NCBI GenBank assembly: GCA_964247055.1
Contig: OZ176052.1
Span: 9,858,001 to 9,922,000, forward strand
Length of the DNA: 64,000 bases
Direction of reading: 5' to 3'
DNA from: Paragordius varius
Taxonomy: Eukaryota; Nematomorpha
Shown: positions 14,158 through 27,700 of the stretch, one piece after another
Layout: each line of letters opens with the position of its first letter
Numbering within the stretch: the first letter of the stretch is position 1
Notes under the pieces: model-generated
What the model was told of the DNA's origin: nothing
Databases searched by the model: none
Seen by the model: only the letters and a program-made list of their open reading frames with translations
Program-made: the position numbers and the translations under genes

Positions 14158-16290
14158 TTATTCTCTAATATTTCGCATATATTAGGTTTGTATTAATAAT
14201 GTAAGCAAAAAGAAACTCTTATACTACACTTATTATAATGTTTTAATGGGTAATTGATGGCTAGAAAATATAATGATTTGGTTAAAAAGTCATTTCTATT
14301 TTTGTGGGCATACATGACCTTATCACTTTTTTACGCGATGATATATTGGGGTAGTTTCATATCCGAGAGCTCTTGTAAATAAACTACTTTTGAAACACAT
14401 AGTTACTGCTTCATTACCTTTTAGGTAATTGTATATACGAGAGCGATTTGAAGAAGTATTTAACGTATTAAACCGAATTTTATATGCCTACTTTAGCCTC
14501 TTAGGCACATTAATAAAAAATGATTATATATTCTCATCTTAAACTTTTTTCGCCGCCATTGTTTTCTTTAATTGTTTTAAATTGATAATGCAATCAGACA
14601 AATAAATGTTGGTTAAAAAGCTTTCAGGCTAGTTTATTTATAGAAAACTAGCCCATTAATTTGAACACTTTCGGAGTCCACATCTATTAAAATTTTTAGA
14701 AATATTAATTTGCCTTTTATATGTAGTTTATGATTTATATTAGTGATATTTGAAATGGTCTTAATAGTTGGCAACACATTCGTTTTAGACCTCCGATTTA
14801 AATGGGTTTTTGGGCACTCACAACCTGTTTAACACTTGGATACAATACACTCATTTTAGTCCTTCGATTCAAATTGGGGTAGTTGGATACCCCAGGTTTG
14901 TTTAAAATCAAATACTTAAAAAGTATGGAAGGAATCGAAACCATGGCAAAATTTTGCACTTATAGTAATCATAAAATACTTGATATTACTTATTTTGAGC
15001 TAAAACCGAAAGGTAAAAATTTTGTCAACGTGACATGTGTCTGATTTTAAAATTAAAAAATAATACAAAATAAACCGCTTTTTCTACATCTATCAATGTT
15101 AGATGTAATTTATATAAAAAATTAGCTTTAGTTTTACCCATAAAATTAAATGAAGACGATAATTTGCAAAAATTTTGTAAAATAAAAATGGCGTCAAAGT
15201 AGTTTGAGATGGAACTTTTTTTTTAAAATAAAATTTTATCAGACATATTTATATAGTATTCATCAGGATAGAAGCATAAATTTATTTTGGGACCGTTTCC
15301 TTCAGTAGTTTTTTAAAATTTTTTATTTAAATTGAGTCTGTATTTAGATACCCCAATTTGAATCGAAGTGTTAAAATATAAATAAATATGGAATAAATTG
15401 AAATCATTGGAAAATTTTGCATATATTTATCATTAATGCATCGCAATATAAAAACATTCATTTGAAAAAGTTGATATTAATTTTTTCATGGATAAACTTT
15501 AGGTAAAAATTAACCAACATATCTTATATGCACTAGCTAAATATAATAATGTAAAATAAATTACTTTTCTGTTCATAATAATGTATGGGAATTAAATATA
15601 TTAGCTTAAACTTTAGCATTAGAATCAAATATACACAAATTCATTATATTGATACACTATTTTCATTCCAAAAAAACTACTAATATTTTAAACTACGTAT
15701 AAAAAAACAATATTTTATATAAAATTTTAATTTTTAAATGTTTCCGAAATTCCCAATTTTTTACCATTCTAAGATGGTTAGTTTTTTTCAAATGTTTCAT
15801 AAATTATGCTAAAAAATCAATAAAAGTGAATATTGAAATTAGGTTTTTTTGAATTTAATTTTAAAAATATTTTTTTGATCATGCGCCTAAAATGCTAAAA
15901 AAAGCATATCTTTTAACCTAATTCTGATAATATTTTAAAATAATCATATTTTAAATGCCACTGGTATCTAAAATTGTTAATAATATTTTTCGAAATGACG
16001 CATTTACCTTAAAATTTTTGTTATAATGTTGGCAAATTTTACAATTTTGATATCGACCAATTAGCAAATTATAAATTTTTTATATCAAAGACCTAAAACC
16101 AAAAACCTTTTAGATTCTAATATATTTTTTTATCAGAATATATGTATTGTCTTAGGATATTTTCATACCCCCTTCCAGATTTTGAGCTCATTGAAATAAT
16201 AATTAAGTTGATCATATGTCGTCATATGAAATTCATGCATAACCTTATTTATTAGATCAAACCATGTTGCACATTAGTTAATACAAAAGG
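14158..16290. other. Intergenic region between the TSSK gene and spectraplakin
   Basis: Apart from the TTAA-flanked MITE at 14833-15370 and a short related fragment just left of it (14768-14820), no gene or structured feature was found. The spectraplakin promoter or 5' untranslated sequence is expected in the right-hand part, but no clear motif is visible. Confidence 0.5.
14833..15370 (+). mobile_element. TTAA-flanked (piggyBac-type) MITE, copy 1
   Basis: A 538-bp element flanked on both sides by TTAA (14829-14832 and 15371-15374). It begins CACTT and ends AAGTG. Further in, CGATTCAAATTGGGGTA near the left end is matched by its inverse TACCCCAATTTGAATCG at the right end; the left end has an extra ~25 bp between the two motifs. 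It has no coding capacity. The copy at 20370-20945 shares both ends, the flanking TTAA and the interior. The TTAA duplication is the piggyBac signature. Confidence 0.75.
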
Positions 16291-18667
16291 ATGGAACGTG
16301 ATGAATATTATGAACCAAAGGATTTAAATATTCTCCAATTGGATCCACCAGACAGAATTGTTCTAAAGATTGCAGGTATTAAGATATATATGTATATCAT
16401 TTAGATTTATTTTATATTAATATAATTATTTTCAAAATTTTAATCGAGATTTGGCTTTTCTATTATGCACATATATTTTTATTACAATTAAGTTTCAGCC
16501 CAATTTATTTAATTATTTTTGTGTGTATTTCTATTTTTTAAACTTATTTGAGTTATTATACCTATCCTATGTTTAAAATATAAAGTTTGGAATCAATAAG
16601 TTTCTGTTTTTTTACCTTGCCACAAGTAATCCATTAATATCTGTTAAGCAGGATTCAGCAAATAAGATTTTTTTACATATTTAATCAATGCTGCGTGCGT
16701 GTGACAAAGTTTTCTTTTAACGATATATATATCGATATTTAGGCAACATATAATCTATCATTCTCTGTTGCACACATTTTATCCTTATAATGAAATTAGT
16801 TATGCTAATTGCATAATATATTTACTCTATCTATGATACATTAACTAAGGTAGAATATGTATGCATTAGTAAATTATCCACACCTACTTGTGGATAAAAC
16901 AGCAGTTTAAAATGCATAATCTATTTATTTAGGATACTACTATATATGTATTTATCATAATTAAACCCAAACTTAAATTCTTTACCATTGCATTTTCCTT
17001 ATTTTATAATTTTTCAATGTTAATTTTATTGGGAGTTAAATCGTTTTTCTGATATATTTATATATATTAAGCCAGCTAGTTAGCTTATGTAGCTTACCTG
17101 GAAAAATTTGTTTCTTGTTGCACAACACACGCCTTTTTTTCCTTATATATAATGAAGCTAGCTACCTGCGCATTATAGAAGAATAAAACCATCTTAGCGT
17201 TATCATTAAGGTTAATTAGAGGATTTTATTAGCGACAGTTTGCTACAAATAGCAAATACTACGTATTAAACCAATAATTTGCGTAAAATTTTTTTTCAAT
17301 TGGAATATACCTTTTAAATTTTTTCTTAGATTAAATAGGCATTTTTTGTGTAATTTAAATGTTCAATAATTACTGCTTTACGGTTATTTGTTAATCTCGT
17401 TTTTATATTTATTTTTTTATGCTCAAGGCAAATTTGTGGATACAAAAATTATTTTTAACTAATGGGTATTTATATGTTGGCACCAAACCGCAAAGGAAAT
17501 TTATCACAACCGAAAATTTCAGCGCGCTGAATTTTTATATTTTTTCTATCCAAAAAATTAATCAAAAATTAATTTATAAACAAGCTTTATAATTCACCCA
17601 TTATTTAGCATATGGTTTATTTGAGATGCTTATTGTATGATATGGTAGGCAGGATAATGATATTATTTTGCTCACTATATCTCACATAAAATTTTGTATT
17701 GATTTTTTAATATGAGTTGTCCTCTCTTCTTTGGATGCTTGCAAGCTTGTGTACAATACCTAGCTTTATTCTTGTTCGCTTTTTTGGATAAAAAAGAATC
17801 TATTAAAACATTTTTGTCCGTTACGAGTATAAGTTTTTTTACATCATACAACTAATATATTAACTTTTTAGAATGCCATTTTATATAATTTTAAATCTAT
17901 AATACATAAATATATTAAAAACCAAAATGAAAGATGGTTTCTTGTTAAGAATATTATAGTTCAAAAATAGACGGCCACATAAACCTTAATTAATTTAAAG
18001 CTTTTAATATATGTATTATTCAATAAAAATGAGATTATAGTTTGTAAAAAAATACTGTTAGAACGATAAAGCAACTAATTATATTTTTTAAAACTTATTT
18101 ACATCTAAACCAAAGTTTCAACTATTTTAATTTTTAGTATTAAAAATATGATGGGCATGAATACCATTATTTCATTGATTTGTCGCTCTGTTGTCTAATA
18201 GTACCCGTCGATAAACGACAATTAAATTGTCTTTTCAAATATTTTCTTTTGCAATCCTAATCTCATTTAAGAGAGGAGATCGCACAAAGTGCTATATTAC
18301 ATAATTTTTCAATTAAGGTGCATTTATCTTAAACGATAGAAGATCTCAATGAGTCAATTTCCAAAAAAATTTGATATATTCATATAAAATATAAAATAAT
18401 CTGAAAAATTTATGTTTAGTGAATTTAATTTGATATATAGCTGCTATTTTAAATTTTATTTAATGGCGTCTGTAAAGCGCCTCAAACTTTTGTAATGTTT
18501 TTTAAGATTCCCAATTAAAACCATATGTAAGTTAAACTCAAATAACTTTATATTACCAACTTTCCCTTTTCTCTTATCTCTAGAGTTTCAATTTTAATCA
18601 TATTTTTACATGTAATTATTAACGGGTACAAATTTTTATTTTTAAAAAATTTTGTTCAATGATTGCT

Positions 18668-18705
<38 letters not shown>

Positions 18706-21700
18706 TTTACATTTGAACACGATATCATTTACTTTGAAACTTTTATACTAGATAACAAATTTTGACTTTTTTAACTGCCATTTTTGAAATTTAAAATTTA
18801 TAATATAAATAGTATATATGAAAAAATTGGTCTAATACCTAAGAATTTTTTTATTAGGGTTTATCGTTAATTTTTGGCCCCGATAAAACATTAAACTTGA
18901 AATTTTCGAAATCAAAGGTTTTAAATATAGAGTCATTTATATATTTATAAAAATGGAAAATGTTGGCCTTGAGATCTGTTTCTGGAAAACTAGTAAACCT
19001 ATTCAAATCCAAATATCGAAAAAAGATAATCATTAATGAATGCCCCGACAATAGCGCCCTTTTTTTGAATCAGGCTCCCGGTTCGGGCCCACCCCGTGTA
19101 AAAAACGGTTTTTTCGGTCCACAAAAATCGTGTCTTTGAGACAATTTTCCGGAGAACGTGTTGGACCATTCAATTTCAAATATAATTTTTGTTTACTTAT
19201 TTTCGATTGCGCCGAACATAGTCGGCTCGTTTTTTAAATTAAGGCCCTCTTTTTCTCCGCTCCCCCCGTAAAATGCCATTTTTTTCAAAAAACAAAGCCC
19301 ACAAAAATAATTTTTTGAATCTATTTTTCGCCCAAGTAAACAATATATTAGTATGAATGCACCGTTTTAAAATTCCTATATCATAGTTATTAAATAATGT
19401 TTCGAAATAGTCCACATATGTGGATCATTTTATTTTCCCTTTTTTCAAATAGTCCCCCTTAGCCCCCCCAGATGTCCGAATGACTTCCTCGGGCTGCGTA
19501 GCAGCACGAGATTTACGCTAGTGTATTATATATATCAATCGAAAGAGCGCTATAAACTGTATCTTTCGAATGGTAGTTAGCCATTTAAATCTATCGTAAA
19601 AAGTTATTTGGCTCTATATGGTCAAAATTTTCAACCTTTAATTAAGTCAAAAATTTTCACAGACAAACTAATTAAAAAATCATATAAATTATTTTAGTAT
19701 TATTGGGTTTACATAAATATAAAATTTAAAAAATCTTTGAAATAGCTTTTGGTTTGCTAATAAAAATTATTATTTTCAAAATTATTTTACAGTGGATACT
19801 AAAATGCATAGATATAACTGTAAATTTTTAATATAACAAGCATTTAGTTATATATTTAATATTTTAAATTTTTAAATTTTTAGTATTCTAAAGAAAAGAA
19901 TTAATATTGATATGATGGTAATTTTAAAGACAAAAATTAAATAAAAAGAGTTTGAATCAAAAAAATTTCTCGTGTTATCTTTTTCAGACATTCATTGCCA
20001 TCTACACAAAATTTGAGCTATTTTCATCCATTAGTTTTAATATATTAAGAAAAGCGCTCTCGCTTTGCGGGTTTGTCGCTTCCTATGTCCAATATTAACT
20101 ATCGATGTAAAACATATTAGTATGTATTTTATAAAGTTTTTATAATTATATATTACAAATGGCCATATGTTGTATAATTTAGAGAAAAACATTATTGATA
20201 AAATTTGAAAGAAATCAAATTATACAAAAAATTTTTATTTCAAACTTAATGTTAATAGGATAGAAAATATCAGAAAATGCAAAAAACTCGAGTGGCAGAA
20301 AAATGTTGCCTAGTGTTATGCAGTAACGTATAAAAAACCATCGTTGCAACAATTTTTCTTTTCATTTAACACTTGGATACAACACACTCATTTTAGTCCT
20401 TCGATTCAAATTGGGGTAGTTGGATATCCCAGGCCTGTTTAAAATCAAATACCTTAAAAAGCATGGAAGGAATCGAAACCATGGCAAAATTTTGCACTTA
20501 TATATCATAAATACTAAATTTAAAATTTTTTTTATTAAATATTTGATATTAAATATTTTAAGCTAAAACCTAAAGGTAAAAATTTCGTCAACGTGACATG
20601 TGTCAAATGGTAAAATTAAAAAAATATTACAAAAGAAACCGCTTTTCTATTTTTATCAATGTTCGATGTAATTTATATTAAAATTTAGCTTTAGTTTTAC
20701 CCTTAAAATTAAATGAAGACGATATTTTGCAAAAAAATTTTAAAATAAAAATGGCGTCCAAGTAGTTTGAGATGAAACTTTTTTTTCAAAACAAAATTTT
20801 ATCAAGATATTTTGGCATATTTATATAATTTTTATCAGGATAGAAGCATAAATTTAAATTGGGACCGTTTCCTTCAGTAGTTTATTAAAAATCCTAACTT
20901 AAATTTAGTCTGAGGTATTTAGATACCCCAATTTGAATCGAAGTGTTAACATTAAATCTGTTTATTTTTTCATATAATATGTTGTTGTAAATCTTTTTTT
21001 TTCTATAGGCTTAATTTTACTTATAAGTTATAAATTTTTATAACCCTTAGTTGGTTTAAACCTGCCCTGTTAGCCACAAAAATCATTTTTTGCATTCAAT
21101 ATTTTGAATTATACTTAAAGAAAATGCGTCAGTTAAATTTTATTTTTACCTATGTTAGGGACGAAATACTAAATAAGTTTTCCACGATACCTTCGCGTAA
21201 AATATGAATGATTTTTTTTAAGTCGTACCATGGTATAATTAATTAAATTAAAATAATATAAATACAATTATATGTTACATATAACAGGTTTCTGGCATGA
21301 CGGAAAGTTAAAAACCATACTATGAAGATTTTTAAATAATTGTTTTTAATTGTTTGATTAACGACCATAAGCGATTTTATAGGAAAACCTCATCCATTCG
21401 GTTCTGTCGTGTATGCTTTCAGTAATAGTTTATGTGGGGGAAAGCGATCAAATTTTGTCCATCTAACGAATACGTCTTCGTCCGCCTCCTCTCTTCCATT
21501 TATTTTTTCAAAGAATATCCCTCAAACAATGTGTCCAAAGTATCCAAATTATTTTTTGGTTATTTTACCACGGAGAGTTTTGTGTATCTTGATATTGTTT
21601 GCGATATCGTTTTTTTTTCACTTTGTTCCTCCATGTTATACCAAGTATTTTGCTCCAGTAGAACATTTCAAAAGCGTTTATTTTCTTCTCGTTATCGTTT

Positions 21701-24700
21701 TTAATGGTCCAACTTTCACAGCCGTTTACCTTGATAGGGAATATTGGCGCGTTTACCGATTATGTTTTTAACTACACTGTTTGAGAGAATGACCATTGTC
21801 AAAATATATATTTTAGTTTTTCAAATTGTGGAAATATACACCTAAAAAAAATTTAATATATTTTATTCACCTTAAACGATTAGATATATTGAAGCCAGCG
21901 AATAACACCAATGGCTTTGGATTTATTTTTAAGTTTACATTTTAAGAACCATACTTCATTTTGTAATCATGCGAAAATGCAGTGATTTACCAAATTTCGG
22001 TTGTTTTTTAATTATCGATTTAAGCTGGTAAAAAGCTGTATAAAAGTTCGAAACATTTTATATAGAGTTAGAATAACCCTTTTTTACGACTTGAGAACGG
22101 CTTTGTAACCAGTTTTTAAAATTTACAATTGTTTTCTTATACAATGACGAATGTCTCATATTTTATGAATTTATTTTACCATTTTTTACCAATTGGATAA
22201 AATATCATTTTGGGTAATTATACATATTAATATATTTGCTTCTCAAAATATGATGTGTCAAATTATAATCGACCGCTTACAGAGCAATAAAACTAAATTT
22301 TCTTTTTACAAAAAAAATCCATATTAAGACATTCATTTACATTTTACCCAAATGTTTTAGAGTCAACATTTTCCAGATTCGATTTTTTCGATTACTACCT
22401 AACTAAAATATTATATATCGTATCATTGTGTCTTAAAATTAACCTATTATTACTTTTATGTTAAAATGATGTCGGATAACTATATGATAACATAAGCTGA
22501 AAATGTGGGTTTTTGTCAAATTATATTTATTCTGATCTTTCGAGAATGTTGGTCATTATGACAAAATCAAATTCCATATCTTCCCGGATAATGTTTAGCC
22601 AACTGAGAAAATTTTCAGCTTTTTCCATTCATAAATAATATGGCTTTTAAAAGTTGAAAAAAATAACCTGAAGGCCGTCGATTATTGAAGAATTTCATAA
22701 TATCGAATTAGAATAGATTCGCGGCTAATCTTTTATATTTTATGATAAGATATTGATATTAGTTTAAAGATAGGCCGCACACTTTAATACCAATTATGTT
22801 TCATACCAATTGGGATATTTGACGACCTCAAACATATATAATATGGCAAAAATTTGTATTGTGTCTCAAACAAATGATCCCTGTTAAAAGCTTCAACCCT
22901 TTTAAATTCCAATTGTATATTTTAAAGAGCCACCAATATTAATATTAAATTTTTTTATTAAAAGCGCTTAAAACTTCAATATGAAAGTTTTTTTATTCTT
23001 AACATTATTTGATACACATGTATGATAAATTTTGGGGAGAATATTTAGGTAAAAATTTAATCTGTGAAATTCTTATGTATATTAAAGTTGGTCCAAGGTA
23101 CCTCACCAATTTGCATCGAATTTTTTATAAATTAAATGATACCGTTATATTTTATATATTGCAAAGTTCATGGCTGGTACATATTTTACAATTTCTATTA
23201 TATAGTTTATTTATAAAAGTCATTTTTATAGAATATGTAGTTTTATTCTAAATTATTGGAAATCCTGACGGTTGCTGTATATTGAACTGAATGTAACTGT
23301 TTAAAATATCTAAATCAAATTTAATATTCGAATACAAACGTTTTATATTTTAGTTTTTAAGGTTGATTTAAATTTAAAAGGTGTATCCAGGATGTTTTAG
23401 GGATTTTCTTGTTTTTGACCACCGATTTTCGAGTTAATTTTCTGATCTTTTATTTACTATTTTTTTACAGATAACGGTTTTATAACATTGTTTTTGTGAA
23501 TCTATTTACGGGCTCTATTTGGCACTCTGAAATCCTGACAGCAATTTACATATACCTGGTATAAAAAAGCAAAAAGTAGGCAGATGATCAATATGATGCG
23601 TACCCTATTTTGTTCATTCGACATTAAACGACAAACACACACTAGCGTCCTATTTCTCAATAAGCAATTATGTCGAATTTTGTACCTGTAAGGGATTATT
23701 TGCGGCATTGCTCTTATTCTGTTAGAAGAAAATAATTGTTGAGAGTTATTGTTTTTACATTGATTTAGGACGGGTGATGAGAAATGACTTTATTTTGCAA
23801 TTTCAAAATCGGGACTTTCATCTTACCAAGCCGGTCCATCAAAACTTAGACCAAATCGCTTCAGCAAGAAGACCATGCTCTATGTCTAATGATATACCAT
23901 TTTTCAAGCAAAAACATCATTTTTTCAACCAAACGCACCATTTTTTCAAGCAAACGCACCATTTTTTCGAGCAAAGACAACATTTTTTCAACCAAACGCA
24001 ACATTTTTTCAAGCAAAGACAACATTTTTTCAAGCAAAGACAACATTTTTTCATCCAAACGCAACATTATTTCAACCAAAGACAACATTTTTTCAACCAA
24101 AAACAACAATTGTTTTAAAATTAGAAAGAATTTTTTTATTTTATGACAATTTAATATAAAGTATTTATTTAATTTTCAAGTTATGTTATTAAATTTTAGC
24201 CTTAATATATGATTTTTACTGTTTTATCATTAATATTTGAGGTAAATTGATTGATTTTCAAAAATTTAATTTTCCCCATAAGTTGCATTATTTATCTATA
24301 CTATTTGCACTTCAAGAGTGTCCTTGAACACTTCAAGTTGGTCCTTGAACACCTCAAGTTGGTCATTGAACACTTCAAGTTGGTCCATTACTTTTTCTTT
24401 GTTTTAAACTTTTATCAAAATCGTAATCATTAATTTATTTTATAGTTTTTGAACTGTTTTCAATTATTTAAGACAAAGAATCAATATCAACTTTTAATCA
24501 GAAAAATGTATATCTTTTTTAATTTTTTAAAAAATTTTTGAATATTAAAATTTTAACACCTAATTAAAAAAATCTAAGTTTTCTGGATTATTATTTAAAA
24601 TTTTTCATTGAAAACCAAAAGTTAATAATTTTGTTAAATTGGATAAAAATTAGTTTGAAATAATAAGTAATTTTTAAATAAAAATTTCAATTTTTAAATG

Positions 24701-27700
24701 AACAAATATATGATAAATAAAGAAAATTAGGTTAAAAAATATAAAATTAAAAAACACACGCAAATATGGTTAAATCAAAATTTAAAAATTTTAAGGACCA
24801 ACTTGAGGTGTTCAAGGACCAACTTGAAGTGTTCAAGGACACTCTTGACGTGCAAATGGTATAGATAAATAATGCAATTTATGAATTAAAATGTTTGAAT
24901 ATCAATCAATTTACCATCAAATATTAATGATAAAACAATAAAAATCATAATTTAAGAGTCTAAAATTTATTAACATAACTTGAAAATTAAATAATTACTT
25001 TATATTAAATTGTCATAAAATAAAATTTTCTAATTCTAAAAAAATTGTTGTTTTTGCTTGAAAAAATGTTGTCTTTGCTTAAAAAAATGTTGCGTTTGCT
25101 TGAAAAAATGCTGTCTTTGCTTGAAAAAATGTTGCGTTTGCTTAAAAAAATGTTGCGTTTGCTTAAAAAAATGTTGCGTTTGCTTGAAAAAATGTTGTCT
25201 TTGCTTGAAAAAATGTTGCGTTTGCTTTAAAAATGTTGCGTTTGGTTGAAAAAATGTTGTCTTTGCTCTAAAAAATGGTGCGTTTGCTTGAAAAAATGGT
25301 GCGTTTGGTTGAAAATTATGTTTTTGCTTGAATAATGGTATAGCAAAGTGATATTGTCTATTATGAACTTTTATGGTCCGCTGAAACCGTTAATATCCAA
25401 CGCGATCGCCAGCAATTGACTAAATTAAACCATGCATTTATTGAAAACCACCGCAATGGGCTAGAAATGGCCATGACAATGCTCCGTTTCACAAATCAAA
25501 ACCAGTGACATACACCTTAAATTCGCTTTGATGAGAACTAGTTCTGCATTCCCCAGACTCTCCTGACCTGACGCCATCAGACTATCACATCTTCGTATAA
25601 ATGAGGCACACGATGGCAAAGCAGCACTCACTTTAAAATATTCTTGACGAACGGTTTTCCGAAGACTATCGGTTTTTCTGGCACGGGATTTATATATTAC
25701 TTGAGAAATTGGCGAAATATAGAGAAACCGATGGGCGATATTAAGATAAATAATGTTTTCTTTAAAAACTACTTGTTTTTATATAAAAACCGACTTTTAC
25801 TGTCATCAGCTGATATCCCAAGTTTTTGGCTTTGGTAAATAAGATAGTTTGATTTTAAAGCATGTGAACAGTATGCCGAATTTGGTGTCAAGATTTTTAA
25901 AACCTTTTAGTTTTCAATCGTTGCAGCATCTTTCTCCATATATAATATTTATCTTTCGGCTCCCTTTTTGCTGTCCAACTTTATGCGGCGTTTGAGCACT
26001 GCAAAGATTAGAGATCTGAGTCTGTTAGTTTTCAAAAAAATCATGTGATCACTATAATTTGATAAGATTAAATTTGTCTCAACGCTAATCAACTCCACAC
26101 AGTACAAGCAACTCGATACAAATGAACAACGGATTGCGACAAGGATATGTTATCTCACTAATTCTCCGTCGCAACTGTGTGACAAAACATAAATGAATTG
26201 CTTGGCATAAAAATTGCCGATAATATAATATCTTCATTACACGAATGCTGCCTTATCCATTTCACAACCTTAGAATCTCTAAACACAATTCATTAACGAA
26301 TATTAATAATTTGGTTTAACCATTTATTACACCAAGACAAAAATTTTACATATAAACTAACAAATCAAATATGTTGAAAATAAGTTTTTTATGTTGTCTA
26401 AAATTGTTTGAGTGTTTAGCCATACAAAAATTTACACTTAATGTATCTGAGTGTTATTCAACTTACTTTAAATTCGAAAATTGATGGTTACATCGGGGCA
26501 TTAGATTAACCATAAAAAGAAAGGACCAATATGTGATTATATAAGGAATTTAGGGCAAATAGGAAATATTTGTAATTTATTTTTTTTCAAACATTTTAAA
26601 TTTAATCATTATAATTGACCAATGCTATTTGGGATATTAATTTATCTTAAACGGAACAGATTTAGGACTTCACCACATTATACCCGCATACTCTGCGGTG
26701 AAAAATGCGGTCATAAAAGAAATGCTTATGAAACATATATCATTCGAAAATGAATATCCATATAATAAATTCGGTTGATTGGCTAGTGAAAAGGTTATTT
26801 TAATTTTACTCCTATTAGCCAAAATCAAAAAATCGTATTTTTATCGAATTCTAGGTCCAAAAAAATTAAACCCAATGGAGGAAAGCGCGTCTAAATTTTA
26901 TTGTTAATGGCTATCATAAAGAGAATCCTAAACTCAAAATATTATCAATAAGCATGCTCCATTTTTTCAAAAGCCTCTTATTTGAATTTATGCTAAAAAA
27001 TCGCTCTTTGGCGTCTTCAAAAAAATTTCGATTACGCGGTAAAATATTTTAATTTTTATTTAACCGTCATATTTTACTAAATATTTTTAGTTTAATCAAT
27101 ATATTGCCTTTAATAATGATTTACTACAAAGTGGAATTGGATTATACTTTTTACCAAAACTCCAATAAGATTTTTAATACTTTATTACAATTTGATGCAA
27201 AAACATCTGTTATAGTTTTTCGACTATGGATAAATTTTTTACAAAATTGTGATTGAATATTTTGTTCAGATCGGCCTTTTTGATTCCACATTTAGGTGTA
27301 AAAATTTTTAATTAAACAACTGTCTGCATTGATATTTTAAAGAAAAAGTACAATAAATATTGGAAATTTTGTCAAATTAATGGCTACTTCCTTTTTGGTG
27401 CAAATCTAAAAAAATTTATTATTTTTCAACACGATATATATGATGGTTCAAATAAAAATCTTCTGCATAATGCATTTTTTTCAAATTTGACGCCAAAGTG
27501 CGATTTTATAGCTTTAATTTCCTGTAAACCTTTTAAGGACTATCTGAAAAAAATGTAAAGTTATTTGTAATATTTTAGCTTAAAATCCTTATAAAATACC
27601 TTACCGGTTTTTCGGTAAAAACACATGACCTTTAAAACCAAATTAAATTATATTTTATTTAAAATATTTTGAATCTCTCTCTGGTATTATATGTATGCCG

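Larger units (their letters stand above)
23897..25338. mobile_element. 1.44-kb palindromic foldback element inserted in mariner copy A
   Basis: It starts CCATTTTTCAAGC and ends GCTTGAATAATGG, with TATA on both sides (23893-23896 and 25339-25342). The arms, about 500 bp each, pair nearly throughout. From outside in each has an array of 21-bp units, an AT-rich segment, the motif ATTATTTATCTATACTATTT and a second 21-bp array. The ~400-bp centre (24391-24789) is AT-rich and unpaired. There is no transposase gene. The two flanks read as adjacent parts of one mariner gene, which proves insertion. Confidence 0.8.
23670..25743 (+). mobile_element. Decayed mariner transposon (copy A), split by a foldback insertion
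   Basis: Mariner transposase pieces in order on the plus strand: [13 protein letters not shown] at 23670, then TGDEK from ~23769 and [18 protein letters not shown] ending 23888. The foldback element follows, and then [15 protein letters not shown] from ~25350 and KYRETDGRY at the end (~25740). Most of the N-terminal half (helix-turn-helix region) is deleted between ~23740 and 23768. Stops replace the two tryptophans that normally follow the KKTMLCV motif, and the C-terminal half is frameshifted. The wording fits the mauritiana-type mariners. Terminal inverted repeats were not located. Confidence 0.8.

Noticed and set aside
18854-19051. 65-codon minus-strand open frame
   Set aside because: Overlaps the left end of the short Helitron-like copy and matches nothing coding.
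21409-21771. 120-codon plus-strand open frame, hydrophobic and resembling a membrane protein
   Set aside because: It is the antisense of a LINE C-terminal block whose minus-strand reading is recognisable.
23009-23251. 80-codon plus-strand open frame
   Set aside because: AT-driven Ile/Tyr/Phe/Leu composition, no conserved pattern, and intronic location.
25045-25249. Cys/Lys-rich and Leu/Lys-rich repetitive peptides
   Set aside because: Produced by the 21-bp array in the foldback arm; several overlapping frames are equally open.
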